A stretch of 6,574 nucleotides of DNA from an uncultured Pseudomonadota bacterium (GTDB taxonomy: Bacteria > Myxococcota_A > UBA796 > CAJQPC01), in assembly GCA_937915955.1 (NCBI GenBank), contig CALGIB010000099.1, forward strand, positions 1-6,574, written 5' to 3'. The first letter of the stretch is position 1. The number at the start of each line of letters is the position of its first letter. The translations under genes were made by a program, and so were the position numbers. The notes under the pieces are model-generated. The model searched no databases. It had not been told where the DNA came from and was given only the letters and a program-made list of their open reading frames with translations. Shown piece after piece: positions 1-5,807 of the stretch.

Positions 1-300
1 GCCGAGCTCGAGGGCGACGAGGAGGCCGCGCTGGAGATCCTCCGCGTCGTCTCCACCTGCCCCTCGGGCGCGCTGACCGTCGAGGCGAAGACGGACCTGC
101 CTGATCCCGAGATCACCGAGTCCGACATCGCGCTGAGCATCGTCGAGGGGGGCGAGGTCCGCGTCCAGGCGGAGTTCACGATCAACGCGCCCCTCCAGGA
201 CGGACAGCCCACGGACAGGGCGGCGCTCTGCCGCTGCGGCGCCAGCAAGAACAAGCCCTGGTGCGACGGCCGCCACAAGGGCAAGAAGGACTTCCGCTGA
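1..300 (+). CDS. CDGSH-type iron-sulfur protein with divergent 4Fe-4S segment (5' end missing)
   Basis: This is the last 99 residues of a protein that begins before the window. The C-terminus carries a complete CDGSH-type 2Fe-2S site. Counting from base 1, the ligands are C77 and C79 (LCRCG), C88 and H92 (WCDGRH), matching the family spacing C-x-C-x2-S-x3-P-x-C-D-G-x-H. The fourth residue of the CDGSH core is Arg instead of the usual Ser, Ala or Thr. Upstream, TCPSGAL at about residues 19-25 resembles the C-terminal Cys of the divergent 4Fe-4S monocluster domain (Fer4_19 type), which is known to occur fused to CDGSH domains. The expected role is a small cytosolic electron-transfer or iron-sulfur protein; its partner is unknown. 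The frame ends in TGA, 32 bases before the next gene on the same strand. The CDGSH call is firm; the Fer4_19 call rests on one short motif because the rest of that domain lies outside the window. Confidence 0.88.
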   Translation, partial: AELEGDEEAALEILRVVSTCPSGALTVEAKTDLPDPEITESDIALSIVEGGEVRVQAEFTINAPLQDGQPTDRAALCRCGASKNKPWCDGRHKGKKDFR

Positions 301-332
301 TCCACAGAGCGCCGGCGGATTAGTCCAGGGGC

Positions 333-1538
333 ATGCTGCTGCTCGCCAGCCTCGCCCGGGCCCACGTCGGCGCGACCATCACCGGCGTCGACGTCGAACT
401 GGGCGCGCAGGGCGTGATGCTCGAGGCCAACTTCGGCCTGGTCCTGCCCGACACCGACGGGGACTGGCGCTGGACCTGCCACGAGACGGTCACCGCCGAG
501 GGCGTGATCCTGACGCCACGCTACGCCCGCGGCCCCGACGGCACGCTGCTGGTAACCATCACCGCGATGCAGGGCGTCGAGGCCGAGCACAGCCTCTACC
601 GCAGCCAGGACGGTGGCTGCAGCTGGGCCAACGCGGGCCTCGCCGACACCCTGGTCAGCACGCTGGACTGGTCCGGAGACCTGCCGCTGATCGGCACAGC
701 CTCCCTCGAGGACGGCGCCGACAACGACGTGCTGCGCTCGCTGGACGGCGGCCTGAGCTGGGCCCCCGCCGACCTGCACCTGGGAGGACGGCTGGTGCTC
801 TCGATCCTGGGCCAGGGCCAGCTGGCCTGGGCCACCGTGGCCGACCCGGACACCCAGCAGGGCTGGCTGTACAGCTCGACGGACGGGGGCGAGACCTGGA
901 CCCCGACCGACCTGACGCTGCCCCTGGACGGGCAGGCCCTGCAGCGCCTGATCGTCGTCGCGGGGGACGTCGACCAGAGCTGGCTGCTGGTCAGCACCTA
1001 CGGCCAGGACCACGTCCTGCGCGTGACCGCCACAGGGCAGGACGTCGTCTACACCGTCGAGGGTGATCTGATCGACGGAGCCCGAACCGAGTCCGGCCAG
1101 ATCTGGGTGGTCGAAGGCAGCCGAGCGGTCCACACCAGCGACGACGACGGCCTCAGCTTCGAGGAGTCCACCGCCTCGCCCCGGTCCATCGGCGTCGGCG
1201 CAGACCAGGACGCGTGGCTGACCGGCTACGCCGACTTCACCGGCGGCCTGCTCTTCCGGAACGACGAGCGGGTCCTGTCTCCCTACGAGATCGCCGGCCC
1301 CCTCGCTTGTCCCGCGGACAGCCCGGCCGCGCTGGCCTGCGAGCCCCTTTGGGAGGAGCTGAACAGCCGGCTCCAGATCTTCGCGCCCGCGGACTCGGCG
1401 GACACCGGCCGCACCCCCGGGCCCCACTCCCCGCAAGCGGACCCCGAGCCCCGATCGGCCTGCGGACCGGCGCTGGCTCCCTCGGGGCTGGCCGCGCTGC
1501 TCGCCGTCCTGCTGACGAGGCGCCGCCGATGTCCCTGA
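333..1538 (+). CDS. Exported Asp-box beta-propeller protein with MYXO-CTERM-like sorting tail
   Basis: The protein has 401 residues. It contains four sialidase/BNR-type Asp-box motifs (S-x-D-x-G-x-S/T-W/F) at about residues 91-98 (SQDGGCSW), 136-143 (SLDGGLSW), 182-189 (STDGGETW) and 269-276 (SDDDGLSF). A weaker one near 40-47 leads into WRWTCHE. Asp-boxes mark beta-propeller blades. No sialidase catalytic set is evident, so enzyme activity should not be assumed. The leader MLLLASLARA ends in A-R-A, a plausible signal-peptidase I site, giving a signal of only about 10 residues. The start is fixed: an in-frame TAG lies at 321-323 and no other start codon lies between. A D/S/T/P-rich linker (about 352-374) is followed by Cys377, a hydrophobic stretch (about 380-394) and RRRRCP, matching the layout of MYXO-CTERM tails, which direct proteins to the surface in myxobacteria. 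The last 10 bases overlap the next gene, suggesting an operon with the cytochrome. The ligand is unknown. Confidence 0.85.
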   Translation: MLLLASLARAHVGATITGVDVELGAQGVMLEANFGLVLPDTDGDWRWTCHETVTAEGVILTPRYARGPDGTLLVTITAMQGVEAEHSLYRSQDGGCSWANAGLADTLVSTLDWSGDLPLIGTASLEDGADNDVLRSLDGGLSWAPADLHLGGRLVLSILGQGQLAWATVADPDTQQGWLYSSTDGGETWTPTDLTLPLDGQALQRLIVVAGDVDQSWLLVSTYGQDHVLRVTATGQDVVYTVEGDLIDGARTESGQIWVVEGSRAVHTSDDDGLSFEESTASPRSIGVGADQDAWLTGYADFTGGLLFRNDERVLSPYEIAGPLACPADSPAALACEPLWEELNSRLQIFAPADSADTGRTPGPHSPQADPEPRSACGPALAPSGLAALLAVLLTRRRRCP

Positions 1539-2764
1539 GCCTGCTCCTGGCCTGCCAGGGACCCGAGCTGGACGAGGCGCTGCTGGACCCAGAGACCTGT
1601 CGCGGCTGCCACCCCGACCACGTCCAGCAGTGGGAGGGCAGCATGCACGCCTACGCCGGCCAGGACCCGGTCTTCCGCGCGATGAACGAGCGGGGTCAGC
1701 GCGAGGCCGACCTGGGAGACTTCTGTATCAAGTGCCACGCCCCTGTGGCCCTGGCGCTCGGCCTGACCCAGGACGGGACGAACCTGGACGAGGTCCCCGA
1801 CCACCTCCAGGGCGTGACCTGCGCCTCCTGCCACGGCATCGAGTCTGTGCAGCAGCACAACAACGCCGGGTTCACGCTGAGCCTGGATGGGGTGTTCCGA
1901 GGCGCCCTGGACGGGCCGGTCGACAACGACGTCCACGGCAGCACCTACAGCCCACTCCAGGATCGAAACGACAGCTCCAGCAGCGAACTGTGCGGCAGCT
2001 GCCACGACGTCCTGACGCCGCTGGACGTGGACCTGGAGCGAACCTACGCCCAGTGGTCCGAGACGATCTTCAACAGCGGGGCCGCGTCACGTCAGAGCTG
2101 CGGGCACTGCCACATGCGCGGCCGGGACGGGCAGACCACGACCACCATCGAGACCCCCCAGCGGCGGCTGCACGACCACTCGATGGCGGCGGTCGACGTC
2201 GCCCTGACCGACTTCCCCCACCGGGCCGAGCAGCTCGAGCTCGTTCGGACCGAGCTGGAGAGCACCCTGCTGGCGACTCTGTGTGTGATCCCCGCGAGCG
2301 GCGGCGCCGAGGTCACGCTGGAGCTGGACAACGTCACGGCCGGACACCACTTCCCCAGCGGGGCCAGCCACGACCGCCGGGTCTGGGGACGCCTGCAGGT
2401 CCACCTCGAGGGAGCGGATCTGCTGGACGAGCCCTGGGAGTTCGGGCTCCACGACAGGGGCCTGGACGCCAGCGGTGAGGAGACCCAGCTGTTCTGGGAG
2501 GTCGCCTCCATCGAGGAGCGGGGGCTGCCCGGGGTCAACACCATCGGCCTGCCGCACACCCGCACCTATCGGCAGGTCGTGCTCGGGGATGTGCCGGACT
2601 CCGTGGTGTTCACGCTGAGCGTGACCCCCCTCCCCGAGGCGCTGCTCGAGTCCCTCGAGGCCAGCGGAGACCTGGATCGCAGCGAGCTGCTGGACCCGCC
2701 CACGTTCACGCCCATCTCCCTGTCCTGGGCCGGCGAGCTCGGCAGCTGCGTCACGAACGGGTAG
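1529..2764 (+). CDS. Five-haem cytochrome c lipoprotein (cytochrome c554-like family)
   Basis: The protein has 411 residues and five CxxCH haem-attachment motifs: CRGCH 24-28, CIKCH 66-70, CASCH 98-102, CGSCH 155-159 and CGHCH 191-195. The segment after the first haem, W35-x2-S-M-H40-A-Y-A, resembles the W..S.H.A signature of cytochrome c554-type multihaem proteins, where such a His can be a distal ligand. A haem-free C-terminal half (about 245-405) holds GHHFPSG (272-278) followed by Arg residues, a motif often seen in such multihaem proteins. The start ATG overlaps the end of the propeller gene. GAGG at 1517-1520 lies 8 bases upstream as a ribosome binding site, and the leader reads MSLSLLLAC with lipobox Cys9. 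The open frame continues upstream to a GTG at 1214, but that part lies wholly inside the propeller gene and is rich in Arg, Pro and Ala. The likely role is periplasmic or outer-membrane electron transfer; the substrate cannot be told from sequence. The catalytic Lys of nitrite reductase-type CxxCK haems is absent. Confidence 0.92.
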   Translation: MSLSLLLACQGPELDEALLDPETCRGCHPDHVQQWEGSMHAYAGQDPVFRAMNERGQREADLGDFCIKCHAPVALALGLTQDGTNLDEVPDHLQGVTCASCHGIESVQQHNNAGFTLSLDGVFRGALDGPVDNDVHGSTYSPLQDRNDSSSSELCGSCHDVLTPLDVDLERTYAQWSETIFNSGAASRQSCGHCHMRGRDGQTTTTIETPQRRLHDHSMAAVDVALTDFPHRAEQLELVRTELESTLLATLCVIPASGGAEVTLELDNVTAGHHFPSGASHDRRVWGRLQVHLEGADLLDEPWEFGLHDRGLDASGEETQLFWEVASIEERGLPGVNTIGLPHTRTYRQVVLGDVPDSVVFTLSVTPLPEALLESLEASGDLDRSELLDPPTFTPISLSWAGELGSCVTNG

Positions 2765-2773
2765 CTTGCTCTC

Positions 2774-3175
2774 ATGATCATCGCGCTTCTGGCCTGCACC
2801 TCCACCCCCGACGACAGCGTGCCCGCCACCTCTCCCTGCGAGGAAGAGGCCCGCGCCAGCGCCCTGGTCGTCGGCGACACCTTCCAAGGCGACACCCTCA
2901 CCGTCGAGATCCTGGAGCTGTCCCCCGACCCCGTCATCGTCGGGGAGAACACCTGGGCGCTGGGCCTGGACGCCAGCGGCTGTCAGGCCGCGCTCGCGAG
3001 CTGGATGCCCGACCACCAGCACGGCAGCACTGTGGGCGAGCTCACGGTCACCGCCGACCAGGTCCAGGTCAGCGACCTGTTCCTGTCCATGGGCGGCTAC
3101 TGGGAGCTGACGCTCACGCTGACCTGCGCCGAGGTCACCGAGGACGTGCTGATTCCGGTCTGCGTCGAGCCCTGA
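2774..3175 (+). CDS. Small YtkA/FixH-like lipoprotein with MPxHxHG motif
   Basis: The protein has 133 residues. Its leader MIIALLAC gives a lipobox Cys at residue 8. The start is forced: the stop codon of the cytochrome gene (TAG 2762-2764) is in this frame, and only three codons, none a start, separate them. The mature part looks like one immunoglobulin-like beta domain: a strand pattern at about 40-66, then WMPDHQHGS at 77-85, then a G-G-Y-W-E-L segment at 107-112. An MP-x-H-x-H-G motif before a G-x-W strand is typical of YtkA-like/FixH-like domains. Met78, His81, His83 and Met106 are candidate metal ligands, with copper the usual suspicion for such motifs; that is inference. Four further Cys (22, 70, 118, 130) could form two disulfides. 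It lies 9 bases after the five-haem cytochrome, so co-transcription is likely and a role in metal or redox handling in the envelope is plausible. The family call rests on a short motif. Confidence 0.75.
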   Translation: MIIALLACTSTPDDSVPATSPCEEEARASALVVGDTFQGDTLTVEILELSPDPVIVGENTWALGLDASGCQAALASWMPDHQHGSTVGELTVTADQVQVSDLFLSMGGYWELTLTLTCAEVTEDVLIPVCVEP

Positions 3176-3184
3176 ACCCCCGGG

Positions 3185-4300
3185 CTACAGCGTCGTGAGC
3201 CGGTAGACCGCGTCCGAGGCCGCGTCCGTCAGCCAGATCTCGTCCTCGGAGACGACCTCGATGCCCATCAGCCCGCCCAGCCCCGTGGGGATCCAGTCGA
3301 TCATCTCGCCGGTCTGGACGTCGTAGGCGACCAGGTTCCCCGTGGCGTTGTCGCCCACGTAGAGCACGCCGTCGAACAGCGCCAGGCCGCTGGGCCTGCC
3401 CCAGCCGACCTCGCTGCCCTCGATGAAGGTCCAGATCTCGGCGTCGTCCCAGGCAAACTGCTTCACGCCCGGCTCCGAGGCCCGGATCTTGTCGCCCTGG
3501 GTGCCCGTGGCGGTGTCCAGCACGGCGACCCGGTTGTTGCCTGTGTCGGCCACGTAGAGCAAGGCGGTGTCGTGGTCGAAGACCATGTGGCTGGGCACGT
3601 CCTCGACGCGCTCCACCTCGCCCTCGACGTAGCGGCCGATGACCCCGTCGCTGTGGTCGTCGTAGCCGGCGCCGTGGTCCTCGGCGAAGTCGTAGCGGCT
3701 GAGGCTGGAGTTCATGCCGTCGAAGACCCAGTAGACGTTCTCGGTCTCCCAGGCGATGCCCATGCACAGCGGGCTCTCGTGCAGCATGTCCAGGTGGCTG
3801 CCCAGATCGGCGTAGAAGCCGAACAGCGCGCTGACGTAGTCCACAGCGGCCGGGTTGGACTCGCCGAAGATGGCCAGGTCCGAGCTCCAGAGCGTCGGGC
3901 CCATGAAGTCGTTCGGGCGCTGCTTGTCGTTGTAGGTGTTCCGGCTCTCCTGGCAGGTGCCGAAGTGGCCGGGCTTGCCGAAGGACAGCGAGCTGACCTC
4001 CTCCATGAAGTGCTCGGCGTAGGGGTCCACGATGTGCGTGCTGGTCTGCGCGTCCGTGCCCGCGTCGAACAGGATGGTCACCGAGTCGTCCGCCCGGTTC
4101 ACGATCCAGAGCTCGCCGGCGACCTCGGGGTTGAACTCCAGATCGCGGGGCACGTCCAGGCCATCCGAGGACGACGCCATCTGCTCGAAGGCGACGCCGC
4201 CCAGGTCGTGGCTCTCGTGGCCCAGCGCGCCGATGCCACTCAGGGCGGGCTGGGTCTTCTTGTCGTCGGCGCCCGTACAGGCGAGGAGCAGGAGCAGCAT
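3185..4300 (-). CDS. NHL-type beta-propeller lipoprotein
   Basis: The protein has 371 residues. The leader MLLLLLAC gives lipobox Cys8, followed by a charged linker (TGADDKK). GAGG stands four bases before the ATG on the minus strand, and an in-frame TGA only 15 bases upstream (4313-4315) excludes a longer leader. NHL-like blades are visible at about 50-79 (VPRDLEF, LWIVNRADDSV), 236-262 (PSHMVFD, LLYVADTGNNRV), 303-329 (PSGLALF, LYVGDNATGNLV) and 344-368 (MGIEVV, IWLTDAASDAVYR). The middle (about 95-215) is different: it is rich in His, Asp and Cys, with FGKPGHFGTC, HESPLCMGIA and DHGAGYDDHSDG, and may be an insertion carrying metal or ligand-binding residues. The function is unknown; NHL propellers usually bind protein, nucleic acid or carbohydrate, or form lyase-type active sites. 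The gene converges on the YtkA-like gene with only 9 bases between stop codons. Confidence 0.85.
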   Translation of the reverse strand: MLLLLLACTGADDKKTQPALSGIGALGHESHDLGGVAFEQMASSSDGLDVPRDLEFNPEVAGELWIVNRADDSVTILFDAGTDAQTSTHIVDPYAEHFMEEVSSLSFGKPGHFGTCQESRNTYNDKQRPNDFMGPTLWSSDLAIFGESNPAAVDYVSALFGFYADLGSHLDMLHESPLCMGIAWETENVYWVFDGMNSSLSRYDFAEDHGAGYDDHSDGVIGRYVEGEVERVEDVPSHMVFDHDTALLYVADTGNNRVAVLDTATGTQGDKIRASEPGVKQFAWDDAEIWTFIEGSEVGWGRPSGLALFDGVLYVGDNATGNLVAYDVQTGEMIDWIPTGLGGLMGIEVVSEDEIWLTDAASDAVYRLTTL

Positions 4301-4317
4301 GGTACCTCGTGGTCAGG

Positions 4318-4587
4318 TCAGGGAAGATGCGTTGTCTCTCCCCCTGTCGCAAGTGCCGAGGGGACAAGGTCATGTGAACGACACCTGTCCGCGACGCGAC
4401 CCAGCTCCCGCTCGTAGCGGCCCGCCCCGCTCCACAGCGCCGCCTGCAGCGCATGACCGAGCTCGTGGGGGCCGAAGAACCAGTGGAAGAGCTCCCCGTA
4501 GAGCCGCTCCTCGCTCCAGCCTTCGCAGCCCGAGCTCACTTCGCCGAGGACCTCGCCCGCACTCTGACACGTCGTAGGCTGCCCCAT
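4318..4587 (-). pseudogene. Fragment of a zincin-like (HELGH) protein, probably truncated
   Basis: This short minus-strand frame (89 residues from the ATG at 4587) contains HWFFGPHELGHALQ. The HExxH motif (residues 41-45) is in the usual zinc-peptidase hydrophobic setting, and a possible third ligand Glu lies at residue 59 or 61 (RYERE). The part from about 4554 to 4384 has G or C at 52 of 57 third codon positions, like the real genes here. In the following 21 codons this falls to 9 of 21, so protein-coding character is lost before the stop. The start is unclear: the ATG at 4587 overlaps the barrel gene's start, and another at 4644 would lie wholly inside that gene. No signal peptide is seen, although exported zincins of this sort usually have one. 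I infer a remnant lacking its N-terminus and its C-terminal part. The alternative is a genuine small protein co-transcribed with the propeller lipoprotein, whose start is 17 bases downstream. Confidence 0.5.
4332..4367 (-). promoter_or_regulatory. Imperfect inverted repeat upstream of the NHL-propeller lipoprotein
   Basis: On the minus strand TTGTC is matched by GACAA, and inside these CCCTC faces GGGGG across a three-base bulge (AGA), around a 13-base loop. It ends about 31 bases before the lipoprotein ATG, in a stretch with low coding character. It could be an operator or a leader structure. No T-run follows, so it does not look like an intrinsic terminator. The evidence is only the base pairing. 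Confidence 0.3.
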
Positions 4588-5695
4588 GCTGCTGACCTGG
4601 ATCGCCGCGGCGTCGGCCGGCTGGGGCCTCGCGCCCATGCCCATCGGCGACTACAGCACCGACCACGGCGTCGGCTACGGCGGGGTGGTCCTGGCCAACT
4701 GGAGGCCGCTGGCGGAGGAGCCCCCGAAGCTCAGCCTCGGGGTGCAGCTGATGTGGTCCACCGGCACCTTTCGGGACCACTGGCTCAAGGCGGACTGGCG
4801 AGTCAACGAGCAGTGGCGACTGGAGGGCGTGGCCGGCCGCCGGGCCTGGAACTTCACGCCCTACTACGGCCAGGGCAACGCGCCGCTCCAGGCCCGGCCC
4901 GCCGAGCACCGCTACCACTACGAGATCGACGGCGCCCGGGTCCTGCTGAACCTGAGACGCCGCCTGGCAGGGCCCTTCGAGGTCTTCACCACAGGCTTCC
5001 TGCGGACCGCACGGATCGGCACCTACGAGGGCTCACTCCTGCTCGAGGAGGCGGGCATCGAGCAAGCGGTCGACGAGGGGCTGTATACGAGCCTGGCCCT
5101 GGGCCTGCTGATCGACAGCCGGGACCGCCTGCCCTCGCCGTCGCGCGGTCACCTGGCCGAGGTCTCCCTCCGAGGCAGCCACCCCTGGATCGGCAGCGAC
5201 TGGACCGGCGGCGGCGTGAACCTGACCGAGCGGGCCTACATCTCACTGGCCGAGCCCCTGGTCTGGGCCAGCCGTGTCAGCCTGGACCTGCGCTGGGGAG
5301 ACACCCCCTTCTTCGCCAGCCACATCCTGGGGGGCTCCCAGTGGTCCACCCTGGGCGGCCCCTGGCTGCTGCGTGGCTTCCCCGAGGGACGCTTCCGCGG
5401 AGACGCCGCCGCCGTCGGGACCACCGAGCTGCGCTGGCTGGCGCACACCCTGTCCATCCGCAAGCACACGCTGGGCTTGATGCCCGCTCCCTTCGTCGAC
5501 GTCGGTCGCGTGGTCGTCTGGGGCGAGGACGTGGCCCCCTGGACCGTGCACGGCGACGTCGGCCTGGGCGCCCGCTTCGTCTGGGACGAGGAGATGGTCC
5601 TGCGCATCGACACGGCCGTCGGCCTCGAGACGCTCGAGACCGGAGCGCGCGAGCCCAGCCTGGGCATCTGGTTCATGTTCGACCAGCCCTTCTGA
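4586..5695 (+). CDS. Omp85/BamA-type outer-membrane beta-barrel protein without POTRA domains
   Basis: The protein has 369 residues and consists of alternating hydrophobic and aromatic strands typical of a porin-like barrel, ending in Phe (FDQPF) as expected for outer-membrane insertion. Two Omp85/surface-antigen hallmarks are present: D177-S-R-D-R-L-P-S-P-S-R-G188, equivalent to the DxRD...P..G strand motif, and LRGF at 262-265, equivalent to the VRGF/Y motif of barrel strand 12 and the L6 loop. The leader MLLTWIAAASA with cleavage after A-S-A would be about 11 residues. The start is fixed by an in-frame TGA at 4565-4567 with no start codon in between. There is no room for POTRA domains: the barrel begins almost at once, and the length is close to that of an isolated 16-strand barrel. 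The protein may translocate or insert other proteins or lipids, but without POTRA domains its mode of action is open. The lipin-like phosphatase gene follows 112 bases downstream. Confidence 0.85.
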   Translation: MLLTWIAAASAGWGLAPMPIGDYSTDHGVGYGGVVLANWRPLAEEPPKLSLGVQLMWSTGTFRDHWLKADWRVNEQWRLEGVAGRRAWNFTPYYGQGNAPLQARPAEHRYHYEIDGARVLLNLRRRLAGPFEVFTTGFLRTARIGTYEGSLLLEEAGIEQAVDEGLYTSLALGLLIDSRDRLPSPSRGHLAEVSLRGSHPWIGSDWTGGGVNLTERAYISLAEPLVWASRVSLDLRWGDTPFFASHILGGSQWSTLGGPWLLRGFPEGRFRGDAAAVGTTELRWLAHTLSIRKHTLGLMPAPFVDVGRVVVWGEDVAPWTVHGDVGLGARFVWDEEMVLRIDTAVGLETLETGAREPSLGIWFMFDQPF

Positions 5696-5807
5696 GTCGC
5701 TTGGAGGACCTCAGCCGGCCCGCCGAGCTTCCCAGGCACCTCAGGGGCGGCGAGCGGACCGGGATGCGATCAGCGCGAGCGGGGATAGATCGCGACGCGG
5801 AGGTCCC
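5696..5807 (+). other. Gap between barrel and phosphatase genes; no gene seen
   Basis: These 112 bases hold no convincing small gene. They include a six-base inverted repeat (GCGATC at 5766-5771 and GATCGC at 5788-5793, 16 bases apart) and, at the end, the ribosome binding site GGAGG (5799-5803) four bases before the GTG start of the phosphatase gene. A repeat of this size could arise by chance. No clear -10/-35 pair is visible, but promoters of this kind of high-GC organism are hard to see by eye. Confidence 0.4.

Noticed and set aside
1214..1528. N-terminal extension of the cytochrome gene to a GTG at 1214
   Set aside because: The extension lies wholly within the propeller gene, is rich in Arg, Pro and Ala, and would bury the lipobox MSLSLLLAC about 105 residues inside the protein. 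The ATG at 1529 has a GAGG at good spacing.
333..1538. Sialidase activity for the Asp-box protein
   Set aside because: Asp-boxes occur in many non-enzymatic propellers, and the Arg triad and RIP motif of sialidases are not evident.
2087..3022. Minus-strand open frame (311 codons) opposite the cytochrome and YtkA-like genes
   Set aside because: It has a Gly/Val/Ala/Gln-biased composition with no motif, and spans the boundary of two well-supported plus-strand genes.
3168..3186. AGCCC/GGGCT inverted repeat across the two convergent stop codons as a terminator
   Set aside because: The stem is only five pairs with a nine-base loop, has no T-run, and overlaps both coding ends; chance is a sufficient explanation in DNA this GC-rich.
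3135..4454. Long minus-strand open frame (439 codons) overlapping the NHL-propeller gene
   Set aside because: Its translation is dominated by Arg, Gly, Pro and Ala with no domain or leader, as expected for an off-frame reading of GC-rich DNA. The propeller frame has clear repeats, a lipobox and a ribosome binding site.
5766..5793. GCGATC...GATCGC as an operator upstream of the phosphatase gene
   Set aside because: Six-base arms 16 bases apart are common by chance, and there is no visible promoter to relate them to.
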